Below, in pieces: positions 1 to 7,828 of a stretch of DNA of 64,000 nucleotides. The notes under the pieces are model-generated. The model saw only the letters and a program-made list of their open reading frames with translations, was not told the DNA's origin and ran no database searches. The position numbers and the translations under genes were made by a program. The stretch is from Bdellovibrio sp. (GTDB lineage Bacteria > Bdellovibrionota > Bdellovibrionia > Bdellovibrionales > Bdellovibrionaceae): assembly GCA_025359945.1 (NCBI GenBank), contig JANYDD010000085.1, positions 1 through 64,000 of the forward strand, read 5' to 3'. Positions within the stretch are counted from its first letter, which is position 1; every line of letters begins with the position of its first letter.

Positions 1-52
1 TTGGCTGGATTTGTAAATATAGAAGACTTAGCAAAGACTACGAACACTTCAC

Positions 53-68
53 CGATTCAAGTGAATCG
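53..68. repeat. short perfect inverted repeat upstream of the first gene
   Basis: A 7-bp arm CGATTCA is followed by 2 bases and its exact complement TGAATCG. It lies about 135 bases upstream of the exported zincin gene, in the only non-coding stretch at the left edge. It could be an operator or a small hairpin; nothing else supports a function. Confidence 0.25.
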
Positions 69-201
69 ATGATTTATATCGCCATGATACAGCTCATGCT
101 GCACAGACTTGCTCGACACAACACTTCTTAAACACGCTCTAACGTAAGCAAATAAACTAGACTGTTGGGTCCAGGCGAATGTTTGCTAAGCTAAAGTTTG
201 A

Positions 202-1185
202 ATGCGATCTAGAAACCTTTATTTTTTCGTTTTAATTATGATTGGCCAATTGCCGACGTGGGCCCAATCTCAAAACGCGAGCAACGTCATTAACGTTGAG
301 ATTTCAAAAGTGCTTACGGTACTGAACTTATTGAATGCCGGCAACTACTGCCAAAATAGACGCATTTCAGAATTTCCCAGCGAACTTGAACTTCCACGGT
401 TTGACATATCCTTTCGAGATACGAACTTGTGTGATGGTAAAATGAATTTTAGAAAAATCTGTAATATTGCTACCGATTCTTGTTGGCGCAGAACCGGGAG
501 TGATGCTTGCTGGAAGCCATCCGTTGAAAGATTTCGAGACGTTAGCTTTGCAAAAAACGTTTACGAAAACCTTGCTCAGCTTTTTGAAAAAGTAACCCAA
601 AAAGAGCCATTTCTCTCCACTTGCTGTGGCCAAGATACCGATTGTAGGACGAGTTTTTCTAATACTAAGCTGAAAATCATTAAAGGACTTACGTTAAATG
701 ACCAAACCGCCCACTATGATGTACTTCAAAAAACAGTCCGAATGTCTGAAGGCAAGGTCTTGGGAATGCAAAGTGTAGAAGGCTTGGAACGTGTGGTGCT
801 ACATGAGCTTGGACATGCTTGCCAATTCAGCCAAAAGCCGGACATTGGAAACCACTTTGATCTTTCCTATTGCAGTCGCAGATTAGCCTCGGATCCCATT
901 TTCGATTCAAAAGTCGGGGCCACTATCCGGGCGTGTACTGAGAAGTCACATAAAAAAGCGGCCGAGGAAAGTGGCGGGGAAGTCTGCTTAGGAGGTTGGA
1001 TGAGCGAAGCCTTTGCAGATTTGATTTTTGCGAAACACATCGATTCCATCACAGTATTTGCATGGACCTGCGTGGGCGACACGGATGTGCGTCATGGGCC
1101 CTCCGCTGCTCATATGGATTGCTGGCTGCAAGATCCTAAAAACCAACAACTGCTTTGCGAATCAAAACCCAGAGAAACAAAATGA
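202..1185 (+). CDS. secreted zinc metallopeptidase-like protein (gluzincin type)
   Basis: The N-terminus (residues 1-22, ending near TWA-QS) looks like a Sec signal peptide. A zincin motif HELGH lies at residues 201-205, and SEAFAD at about 268-273 supplies a plausible third zinc ligand (Glu269), the gluzincin arrangement. About 15 cysteines suggest a disulfide-rich exported protein. I do not recognise a named family, and the substrate is unknown; cell-wall or prey protein degradation would be a guess. The start is the first ATG of the frame and has no clear Shine-Dalgarno site. The stop overlaps the start of the next gene by 4 bp (ATGA), implying translational coupling. A second secreted zincin of a different subtype lies near 51 kb. 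Confidence 0.65.
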   Translation: MRSRNLYFFVLIMIGQLPTWAQSQNASNVINVEISKVLTVLNLLNAGNYCQNRRISEFPSELELPRFDISFRDTNLCDGKMNFRKICNIATDSCWRRTGSDACWKPSVERFRDVSFAKNVYENLAQLFEKVTQKEPFLSTCCGQDTDCRTSFSNTKLKIIKGLTLNDQTAHYDVLQKTVRMSEGKVLGMQSVEGLERVVLHELGHACQFSQKPDIGNHFDLSYCSRRLASDPIFDSKVGATIRACTEKSHKKAAEESGGEVCLGGWMSEAFADLIFAKHIDSITVFAWTCVGDTDVRHGPSAAHMDCWLQDPKNQQLLCESKPRETK

Positions 1186-1619
1186 AATTCTGTTTTATAC
1201 TATCCCTAATGACTGCCAACTTCGCATTTTCTGCAACGACAATTAGTTTAAAATCCGTGGATTATCAAAAAGTCGTCCACGAAATCAATCTGACTTTCAC
1301 CGACAGCAAAGCATGCAGGTTGGCTGGCAAAATGAAAATCGAACCACAGCCAACTTCGCGGCAGTGCCAAGAATGGTCGACGCTTTCTAACGACGCCATA
1401 AAAGAAATGAAAAGCCCGTCCCGTGGCGAAACGCCTTTGCAGCAGTCCACCGTCGACGAGCCCATCTACCAATTTTCCTATCAAAACAAAACTCTGTGGC
1501 TAGATCTAAAAGCCCCTGAAGAGTGCGATCTTGAACGCGATGGAACCCTGAACTGCAAACCCAATCAACTGACCGCTGCAGAAAAGCTGCTACTGGAACT
1601 TCGCCCGTACTTTCGGTGA
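1182..1619 (+). CDS. small exported protein coupled to the zincin gene
   Basis: This 145-residue protein begins with a clear signal peptide (MKFCFILSLMTANFAFSA). I chose the ATG at 1182 rather than an in-frame ATG at 1155, because it forms an ATGA overlap with the preceding stop and places the signal peptide at the N-terminus. The mature part is polar, has four or five cysteines (for example in SRQCQEW and PEECDLE) and no recognised domain. Its tight coupling to the upstream peptidase gene suggests a partner, inhibitor or substrate of that enzyme, which is inference from position only. Confidence 0.6.
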   Translation: MKFCFILSLMTANFAFSATTISLKSVDYQKVVHEINLTFTDSKACRLAGKMKIEPQPTSRQCQEWSTLSNDAIKEMKSPSRGETPLQQSTVDEPIYQFSYQNKTLWLDLKAPEECDLERDGTLNCKPNQLTAAEKLLLELRPYFR

Positions 1620-1666
1620 AAACTAGATTTTCTGGCCCAACTGAAACCTTGCTGGAACGCTGGCTT

Positions 1667-2704
1667 TCATAAACAGCCGTTCAACACAAGATTTTTTAAA
1701 TAGATATGGGTTTGGGAATCTTTTTGGAATGAAAATAAAAGTTTTTGTGAATTTTCGTCGTAGCTGGGGTGAGAGAACTGGCCCTCTTTCGACGACAGCA
1801 AAATCTTCTGGCAGTTTTTTTCTCCGTCCCAAAAAATAATTTGTGCTTGGCGATTGGTTTTGTCCGCCGTTTCAAAAATAAGCTGCCGGTTTTGCGTCGA
1901 CAGAACAAAGAAACTTCGAACTACAAAATTCCATTTATTCAAACTAGCCCAGTCCTGCTGCAAACCTTGAGGTCCCCGAGACCCGCCGGTCACTTTGGCC
2001 ATCAATTCGGTTTGCCCATCATGCACAATCAAGGCCGAAGTCTGATTTTTAAAGACCCAAAACCCTAAAACGGGATAAGGCAGCGAATTTTCTACGATGC
2101 TTGTCTTTTGATTTTTCCAAGATAACTTTTGAACCTGAGCTACATTGTCGGTCTTTTGTTGTAAAAAATAAACTTCTTCGCGAGATTTTGAATCCGCCCA
2201 AAGCTGGCCGTCAAAGCCTTGATGAAAGGTCATCCGCTGAGGCGGTATATTTTTAGCTTGGGTTAAGTAAACTTCGGTAAAAAGTCGTTTGTCCTCGGGC
2301 CCGCCCTCTGGATTCCGCGGATACAGCGATCTAGGCGATTCTTTATCTTCGTCGGTCGTCGACACAAACAGAAATGTTTTTTCCTGCACCGGCAAAACTT
2401 GAATTGTTTCACCATCACTAAACTGAAGACGCTTTTCTTTTTGGGTTTTTAAATCGAATGAATAAATTTGAGAATTATTATGCAGACTTCGTCCGCGCGA
2501 CAAAAAATAAATTAAATCAGAACCCTCTAAGCGAATTGGGTATTCGTTTTGACCAACCCACGTGACTTGAGTTCCAAACTGCGGATCCTCGCGCAAACCC
2601 ACAACCCGCGCCAAGGGCACTGTCGGCGCTGAATGACAAGCATTGATTAGAAAAGCCAACACCAGTGGCGCGACTGTCGGAATTGTCTTTAGAATTTTTT
2701 GCAC
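1667..2704 (-). other. possible internally started lipoprotein within the mutY frame
   Basis: Within the mutY reading frame, a GTG at 2704 (right after an in-frame TTG) would start a protein with N-terminus MQKILKTIP followed by a hydrophobic stretch and the lipobox-like FLINAC (Cys codon at 2638-2636), a near-textbook lipoprotein signal. The remainder resembles a periplasmic TolB/PD40-type propeller (repeated SxD..IYFL-like strands). No strong Shine-Dalgarno site precedes it. If used, this start would yield a free lipoprotein from the same frame. Confidence 0.4.
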
Positions 2705-3676
2705 CAAATTTGTGGGGCTTCGTTTTTTCCATTCGGAAGCCGGCAGCCAAACCCAATCTTTTTTATTTTTTCTTGAGCTTTGAATCTTTGCCAACGAATT
2801 CCCAAAAGTGACAAAAATTTTATATTTAGTAATCGAGTGAACGAAATTAAATTTTTTGGGCTGCGCTTTCAGTTTTTTAAATTCTCCGGGTAGGATCCAC
2901 TGATTTTTTAAAAACGGGGCTTGCTTATTTTCTGTGAATGCCAAAGTTTTATTTTTCCATTTTAATTCAGCCTGCCAGTGCCAAATCTCGACCGGCGATT
3001 TTGCTTTCTTTATGGGAAAGTCATCCATCGATTTTGTTTGCAATGCGTAGCAATTTGAATTCCATGGACAAACTAAACAGGCCGGTCGCTTAGGCGTGCA
3101 AATCGTCGAACCCAAATCCATCAGCGCTTGATTCAGATCTCTTGCCGAAAAACCTTTGACCAATTGATCTGCGAAGTCTTGAAAATAGTCTCGGCCCCGA
3201 GTTGTCCAAGCGGGCACAACAGCGCCCTTCCATCGGCTTAAAACACGAATCACATTGCCGTCGACCACCCCAACATTTTGGTCAAAAGCAATGCTGGCGA
3301 CAGCGCGTGCCGTGTAGGGCCCAAATCCTGGCAAGGGTAAAAGCTGCTGAAAAGTTTCTGGAAAATGGGCAAGCCGGTTGAGTGCCACAGCAGATTTATG
3401 TAAATTTCGGGCTCTGGAATAATAGCCCAAACCGGACCAGACTTCGTAGACGTCTTCTATAGAAGACGTTGCCAAACTTTCTAAGTCGGGAAATTTTTTT
3501 ACAAAGCGATCAAAATAAGGCCGCACGGCTTGTACTGTCGTCTGCTGAAGCATCACTTCTGAAATCCAAATCAAATACGGATCGCGAGATCCTCGCCACG
3601 GCATTTCACGCGGGTTTTGAAAATACCATTCCAAGAGTTTCATGGTTAGTGAACTAAGCTTTAATTTTTTGACCAT
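1667..3676 (-). CDS. mutY: MutY adenine glycosylase fused in frame to a beta-propeller lipoprotein
   Basis: Counting from the upstream ATG at 3697, residues 20-330 are a complete MutY. The catalytic Glu is in SEVMLQQT, a helix-hairpin-helix segment is around LPGFGPYTA, Asp is in VVDGNVIRV, the [4Fe-4S] ligands are C200, C207, C210 and C216, and a NUDIX-like C-domain ends near residue 336. MutY removes adenine opposite 8-oxoguanine. The frame then continues without a stop through a lipoprotein-like signal (LVLAFLINAC, Cys354) into about 320 residues with TolB/PD40-like strands. The ATG at 3676 has GGTGGA upstream and is preferred over 3697. Normal MutY is about 350 residues. Either this is a true fusion with a membrane segment, or two genes have lost the separating stop. 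Confidence 0.85.
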   Translation of the reverse strand: MVKKLKLSSLTMKLLEWYFQNPREMPWRGSRDPYLIWISEVMLQQTTVQAVRPYFDRFVKKFPDLESLATSSIEDVYEVWSGLGYYSRARNLHKSAVALNRLAHFPETFQQLLPLPGFGPYTARAVASIAFDQNVGVVDGNVIRVLSRWKGAVVPAWTTRGRDYFQDFADQLVKGFSARDLNQALMDLGSTICTPKRPACLVCPWNSNCYALQTKSMDDFPIKKAKSPVEIWHWQAELKWKNKTLAFTENKQAPFLKNQWILPGEFKKLKAQPKKFNFVHSITKYKIFVTFGNSLAKIQSSRKNKKDWVWLPASEWKKRSPTNLVQKILKTIPTVAPLVLAFLINACHSAPTVPLARVVGLREDPQFGTQVTWVGQNEYPIRLEGSDLIYFLSRGRSLHNNSQIYSFDLKTQKEKRLQFSDGETIQVLPVQEKTFLFVSTTDEDKESPRSLYPRNPEGGPEDKRLFTEVYLTQAKNIPPQRMTFHQGFDGQLWADSKSREEVYFLQQKTDNVAQVQKLSWKNQKTSIVENSLPYPVLGFWVFKNQTSALIVHDGQTELMAKVTGGSRGPQGLQQDWASLNKWNFVVRSFFVLSTQNRQLIFETADKTNRQAQIIFWDGEKNCQKILLSSKEGQFSHPSYDENSQKLLFSFQKDSQTHIYLKNLVLNGCL

Positions 3677-3726
3677 AATTATTTGTCCACCCGGCATTGA
3701 TTTCTGTCAAAAGCAATTGATCCATT

Positions 3727-3750
3727 GGCCAAGAGAAAAGCTGCTTGGCC
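3727..3750. repeat. inverted repeat between divergent mutY and speB
   Basis: GGCCAAG is followed 10 bases later by CTTGGCC, a 7-bp perfect inverted repeat in the 200-bp divergent intergenic region. It may be an operator or a hairpin in either leader. The rest of this gap is AT-rich, and I see no confident promoter pair in it. Confidence 0.3.
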
Positions 3751-3893
3751 GGGATACTTCATCGTTTTTAATAATTAGATCAATTCCATTGAATAATTTC
3801 AGAAAAAGTAAAAAACTAAAGTTCGATATGCGCCAGACAATGTTTGGTTGAGGCTAATGGTTCAGCTAAAAACGTGAGGGGTCAGTTGACTGT

Positions 3894-4829
3894 ATGAAAT
3901 CAAAAAAATCTTTCCTTCCGTTAAGCGGACGAGAATTTCCACGGTTTTCAGCGATTAAAACTTTTTTCAGATTGCCGCAAGCACAAGTCTCGGAAAACTT
4001 TGACGTGGCTTTGATGGGAATTCCATTTGACGGAGGGACCTCCTACCGACCCGGCGCCCGATTTGCCCCTTCGCAAGTGCGCGAGGCCTCAAGCCTTGGT
4101 CGAAGTTTTCATCTTGAGCAAAATATCTCGATTTTTGAAAAATTCAGTTGCGCTGATATTGGCGATTGTTCGGTGGTTCCAATTGATTTGGCAAAATCCT
4201 ATCAAAAAATTGAAAAAACGGCCGGTCAGGTTCTAGAGACAAAGAAAAAACTTTTTTCGTGCGGCGGAGACCATTCGATCACGCTTCCACTTTTACGCGC
4301 TTTCAAAAAAAAATATAAAAAACCTCTTCGCCTGATCCACTTTGATGCGCACTTGGACACATACCCTGCAGCTTGGGACTGCGAATATCATCACGGAGCC
4401 TTTGCACGCCACGCGATTGACGAAGGACTGATCGACTCCAAGTCATCGCTGCAGATCGGAATCCGCGGGCCCTTGGCCGCCGCCAGTGACCTTAGCTTTT
4501 CGAAAAAACATCAACTTCCATTTTGGTCAGTGCACGATCTGCGAAGCAAAAATTTGAAAGATCTTTTAAAGAAATTAAAATGGGACGATCGACCCACCTA
4601 CATTACCTTCGATGTCGACTGTCTTGATCCCGCGTTTGCGCCTGGGACCGGAACCCCGGTCGTCGGAGGACTAACCACCTATGAAACTCAAAGAATTCTG
4701 CAGACCTTGCCAATAAAAAATTTAGTGGGGGGAGACGTGGTCGAAGTTTGCCCCGCTTACGACGTTTCTCAAATCACATCGCTAGCAGCTGTCGACGTCC
4801 TATTCCAAATGCTCTGCCGCCTGGATTAA
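3894..4829 (+). CDS. speB: agmatinase / arginase-family ureohydrolase
   Basis: This 311-residue protein has all the binuclear manganese motifs of the ureohydrolase family in order: GGDHSIT, HFDAHLDTY and FDVDCLDPAFAPGTGTP. Length and the agmatinase-like spacing (substrate loop YHHGAFARHA) fit SpeB, which converts agmatine to putrescine and urea. Arginase, guanidinobutyrase and formimidoylglutamase are alternatives that cannot be excluded by motif. GAGGGG lies about 12 bases upstream of the ATG. It stands alone, divergent from mutY and convergent with the next gene, with no polyamine genes adjacent. Confidence 0.88.
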   Translation: MKSKKSFLPLSGREFPRFSAIKTFFRLPQAQVSENFDVALMGIPFDGGTSYRPGARFAPSQVREASSLGRSFHLEQNISIFEKFSCADIGDCSVVPIDLAKSYQKIEKTAGQVLETKKKLFSCGGDHSITLPLLRAFKKKYKKPLRLIHFDAHLDTYPAAWDCEYHHGAFARHAIDEGLIDSKSSLQIGIRGPLAAASDLSFSKKHQLPFWSVHDLRSKNLKDLLKKLKWDDRPTYITFDVDCLDPAFAPGTGTPVVGGLTTYETQRILQTLPIKNLVGGDVVEVCPAYDVSQITSLAAVDVLFQMLCRLD

Positions 4830-4868
4830 CAAGGACTAGGCGGCCAGTGGGAATTCAACTCTGCTTTT

Positions 4869-6029
4869 TTACGCGGCTTTTTCTGCGATCAGTTTGTAGC
4901 CGCATTCTCCGCAGAATTTGGCGGTGGCAATGGCTTCGGCTTGGCACTGGGGACATTTTGTTTCGCTGCCGGATTTTTTCTTTTTGGCTTCCTCTTCGTT
5001 GATATCCACGAAACCTTTTTCATTCCACTTTTCGATTTCTTTCAGGATTTTCCAAATTTTTAAAGTTGTTTGCCATTCTCGAATTTCAAACTGAAACGCA
5101 ACAGACCCATCGGCTCGGGTGGCGCGTTTAGCGAAAACACCACGGCCTTCTAGAATCGTAAAATGCCCATTGTTCAAGACCAAATTTAAATCGTCTTTAA
5201 AAGACTCTAAAACTTTAGCGTAATCCAGCGTCACCACTCCAAATCGGTCCGCGGGCACAGTTTCGCCAAGCTTTAGAAAATGATCCAATAAATTGTACGA
5301 AGTCGCATCGGGTTTTAAAATATCGCCCTTACCACCTTTAAAATAGTGATACTGATAGAATTCAAAAAAGGCTTCGATTGTGGATAAATCAAAAAAAGTG
5401 ACTTTGTGAATTTCGTCAGGACCTTCGGGATCATCGATCGGTTTTCCCATGATATAGGTGGCCATTTTCATTTTCACCAACACATTAACTGCTTGCTCTA
5501 GCCGGCGGGGGGATTCGGTAAAAATGCGTTGGCCGTATTGCTTCATCATCACCCAGTCGATGGTGCGGCGCTGAGGATCTTTTTCATCTTTATCTGCCTT
5601 ATGGTTGGCTGCGTGATAAATAGTTCCAAATATTTTTGCCACTTGGTCTTCAGGACAAGGGCTAGAATCTTTTTCCATCTTCTGTTTTTTAATTTCGTTA
5701 GAAGAAACTTTCAGGCGATCGATCAAAGATTTTATTAAAAGTTTCAAAAACTGAGGCGCAGATTCAACCTGAGCTTTGGCAGCATCCAAAGGAAATTCCA
5801 TGTATTTAGTTTCGGTCGTCGCATAAATTGAAAACGGATGAACTCCCACCCCAGCAAGTGCCAGTTCGCCCAAAACTTGGGAAGATCCGATCGGAAAAAT
5901 ATCAATATTTTTTTTATTTCGATTCAAACAAACGCTGGCGCCACCGGACTGCACCAAAATCAAAGAGGCTATTTTGTCGCCCTCTTTAATTAAAAACTCG
6001 CCTTTTTTTGCTACTTTTGCCTGAGACAT
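4869..6029 (-). CDS. cyclic-nucleotide-binding-domain protein with C-terminal zinc ribbon
   Basis: Residues 1-110 (from the ATG at 6029, which has GAAGGA 5 bases upstream) resemble a cNMP-binding beta barrel of the Crp/Fnr type: GEFLIKEGD, then GSSQVLGELAL. No Crp-type helix-turn-helix is obvious. The middle 200 residues are unrecognised but predicted globular. The C-terminus carries a four-cysteine zinc ribbon (CPQCQ...CGECGYKL). The arrangement suggests a cytoplasmic cyclic-nucleotide sensor acting through protein contacts rather than a classical transcription factor. It lies downstream of the NtrC-type regulator on the same strand, separated from it by a long inverted repeat. Confidence 0.7.
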   Translation of the reverse strand: MSQAKVAKKGEFLIKEGDKIASLILVQSGGASVCLNRNKKNIDIFPIGSSQVLGELALAGVGVHPFSIYATTETKYMEFPLDAAKAQVESAPQFLKLLIKSLIDRLKVSSNEIKKQKMEKDSSPCPEDQVAKIFGTIYHAANHKADKDEKDPQRRTIDWVMMKQYGQRIFTESPRRLEQAVNVLVKMKMATYIMGKPIDDPEGPDEIHKVTFFDLSTIEAFFEFYQYHYFKGGKGDILKPDATSYNLLDHFLKLGETVPADRFGVVTLDYAKVLESFKDDLNLVLNNGHFTILEGRGVFAKRATRADGSVAFQFEIREWQTTLKIWKILKEIEKWNEKGFVDINEEEAKKKKSGSETKCPQCQAEAIATAKFCGECGYKLIAEKAA

Positions 6030-6109
6030 AAGTTCCTTCGAAGGGCTATGGACCCTGCAAATCACTTATCGTCAGGAAAATAAAAAGCTAAACAGCGAAA
6101 AAGGCTAAA

Positions 6110-6234
6110 GGCCCGTCCGGGAATAAACTAGTCGTTGGTGCGCGGTGGATTTGGGATCTTATCCGGAAGTGACGACAACGAAGACATGATTGGAAAGACC
6201 AAGCACAAACGACTAGTCTATTCCTGGACCGGCC
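6110..6234. repeat. long imperfect inverted repeat (two 32-bp arms) abutting a stop codon
   Basis: The arm at 6110-6141 matches the reverse complement of 6203-6234 at 28 of 32 positions, with a 61-base centre. The right arm ends exactly at the stop codon (6235-6237) of the regulator gene on the minus strand. In minus-strand RNA this would be a large hairpin followed by a U-rich stretch, so it may act as a terminator/attenuator or a structured RNA. A degenerate miniature transposable element is the alternative. A CTA lies near both ends, but no clean target duplication is evident. Confidence 0.75.
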
Positions 6235-7707
6235 CTAGTTGAAAACTTCTGTACCGTTCAAATCGTCATGTTCTGGATCGTCACGGTCTGGATCGTCATG
6301 GCGATCGTGCTTGTCATTGGCAGGTCGAAGACCTTTTTTCTTTATTTTCTCGACCAAGGTCGTACGATTCAGACGCAGTAAAATCGCGGCCTGATTTCGA
6401 TTCCACCCCGTCTTTTCCAATGCCCGCAGGATCAAAGCGTTTTCAAATTGATCAACCGCAGTATTAAAGTCTAGCCCGTCCTCGGGCAAAGACTCTGAAA
6501 TATTCTCGACTTTTAAAATCATCGGCCCTTGAATTAAATATTTTGGCGGCAAATCAGAAACTTCAATTCGCCCAGCGCCTTTTAGAATCGAAATTCGCTC
6601 AATTAAATTTTCAAGTTCTCGAATATTTCCCGGCCAGGGGTAAATCTGCAAATGTTCAACCGCCTGTGGAGAAATTCCAGCAAGCTTGCGTCCCTTAGTT
6701 TTATTCATCACGTCGATAAAATGCGCTAGCAATAAAGGAATATCTGACTTGCGATCTCTTAATGCCGGGACCTGAATGGGGATAACGTTCAGTCGATAAA
6801 ATAAATCTTCACGAAACTGGCTTTGCTTGACTAGCTCTTCCAAGTTTTTGTTGGTGGCCGTGATCACTCGAACATTGGTTTGCAAACTTTTTGTTCCGCC
6901 CACGGGCTCGTAAACTTTTTCTTGCAAGACCCTTAGCAGTTTTACTTGCAGCGCGGGCTCAAGATCCCCGATTTCGTCCAAAAATAAAGTTCCGCCGTCG
7001 GCAAGCTCAAACCTGCCGACGCGGTTTTGAATTGCACCGGTGAAGGCACCTTTGACATGTCCAAAAAGCTCGCTTTCTAAAAGTTCTGAAGGTATTGCTC
7101 CACAATTGATGGCAACAAAGGCTTTGCGTGCTCGCGGTGAATTGTAATGAATCGCGCGGGCGATAAGCTCCTTACCCGTGCCGCTTTCGCCCGACACCAA
7201 GATTGTAGCATCTGAATCAGCGACTCGACAAACAAGGTCCAAAACTGCTTTGATGGAATCGCTTTGACCAATGATTTGCTCAAAATGATATTTTTTTTGA
7301 AGCTCGGTGCGCAGCTGATCGTTTTCTTGTTCTAGCTTTCGTTGATTCAAAGATCGATCGACTAGCGTCAGAAGCTCGTCCAAATTAAAGGGCTTGGTGA
7401 CAAAATGAAAAGCCCCTTTTTGGGTGGCGCGAATGGCAGATTCAATAGTTCCAAACCCCGTCAAAATCAAAACCTCACACTGTGGGTGCAGCGTTTTGAT
7501 AAAGGTCATCAGTTCGATGCCATCTCCGTCGGGTAAATTCAAATCAATAACGGCTAAGTCCAACGGAGTTTCAGACTGCACTAAGCTTTTGGCTTCTTCT
7601 TGCCGGCTGGCCGTTATCACTTGAAAGTTTTTTTTCTCTAATGCCTTGAAGAGGCTCATTCGAAGTGTAGAGTCATCATCAACAACCAGAGCTCGAGCTA
7701 TTCGCAT
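6235..7707 (-). CDS. sigma-54-dependent NtrC-family response regulator
   Basis: The domain order is receiver (residues 5-120; acidic DDD, phospho-acceptor Asp55 in [11 protein letters not shown], Lys in TKPFN), AAA+ ATPase (140-380; Walker A GESGTGKE, sigma-54 contact loop [15 protein letters not shown]) and a Fis-type helix-turn-helix (about 420-465, [16 protein letters not shown]). It should activate sigma-54 promoters when phosphorylated. The start has AAGGAAG upstream. An Asp/His-rich tail follows the HTH and is built from a 15-bp DNA repeat. It lies 121 bases downstream of a kinase-like gene with no ATPase domain, so its phosphate donor may be encoded elsewhere. Confidence 0.93.
   Translation of the reverse strand: MRIARALVVDDDSTLRMSLFKALEKKNFQVITASRQEEAKSLVQSETPLDLAVIDLNLPDGDGIELMTFIKTLHPQCEVLILTGFGTIESAIRATQKGAFHFVTKPFNLDELLTLVDRSLNQRKLEQENDQLRTELQKKYHFEQIIGQSDSIKAVLDLVCRVADSDATILVSGESGTGKELIARAIHYNSPRARKAFVAINCGAIPSELLESELFGHVKGAFTGAIQNRVGRFELADGGTLFLDEIGDLEPALQVKLLRVLQEKVYEPVGGTKSLQTNVRVITATNKNLEELVKQSQFREDLFYRLNVIPIQVPALRDRKSDIPLLLAHFIDVMNKTKGRKLAGISPQAVEHLQIYPWPGNIRELENLIERISILKGAGRIEVSDLPPKYLIQGPMILKVENISESLPEDGLDFNTAVDQFENALILRALEKTGWNRNQAAILLRLNRTTLVEKIKKKGLRPANDKHDRHDDPDRDDPEHDDLNGTEVFN
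6260..6304. repeat. three tandem 15-bp units at the 3' end of the regulator gene
   Basis: Three adjacent 15-base units share the core ATCGTCA(T/C)G (starting at 6260, 6275 and 6290). They encode five-residue repeats [10 protein letters not shown] and HDDLN at the regulator's C-terminus, after the Fis-type HTH. Slippage at such repeats could vary the length of the acidic tail without a frameshift. Confidence 0.7.
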
Positions 7708-7828
7708 GAAACTTCCTTCCTTGGCAGTTTTCCACGGGCCACATTAATAGGCCTCAATGACCATTCTACAAAGGTTTTGACGGGACTGTCAAAATTTCCA
7801 CATCAATACTGGCCCAAAGCCGCGATCA

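Noticed and set aside
3642-3851. 69-codon plus-strand frame between mutY and speB
   Set aside because: It overlaps the mutY start, lacks a ribosome-binding site, and its product is not recognisable.
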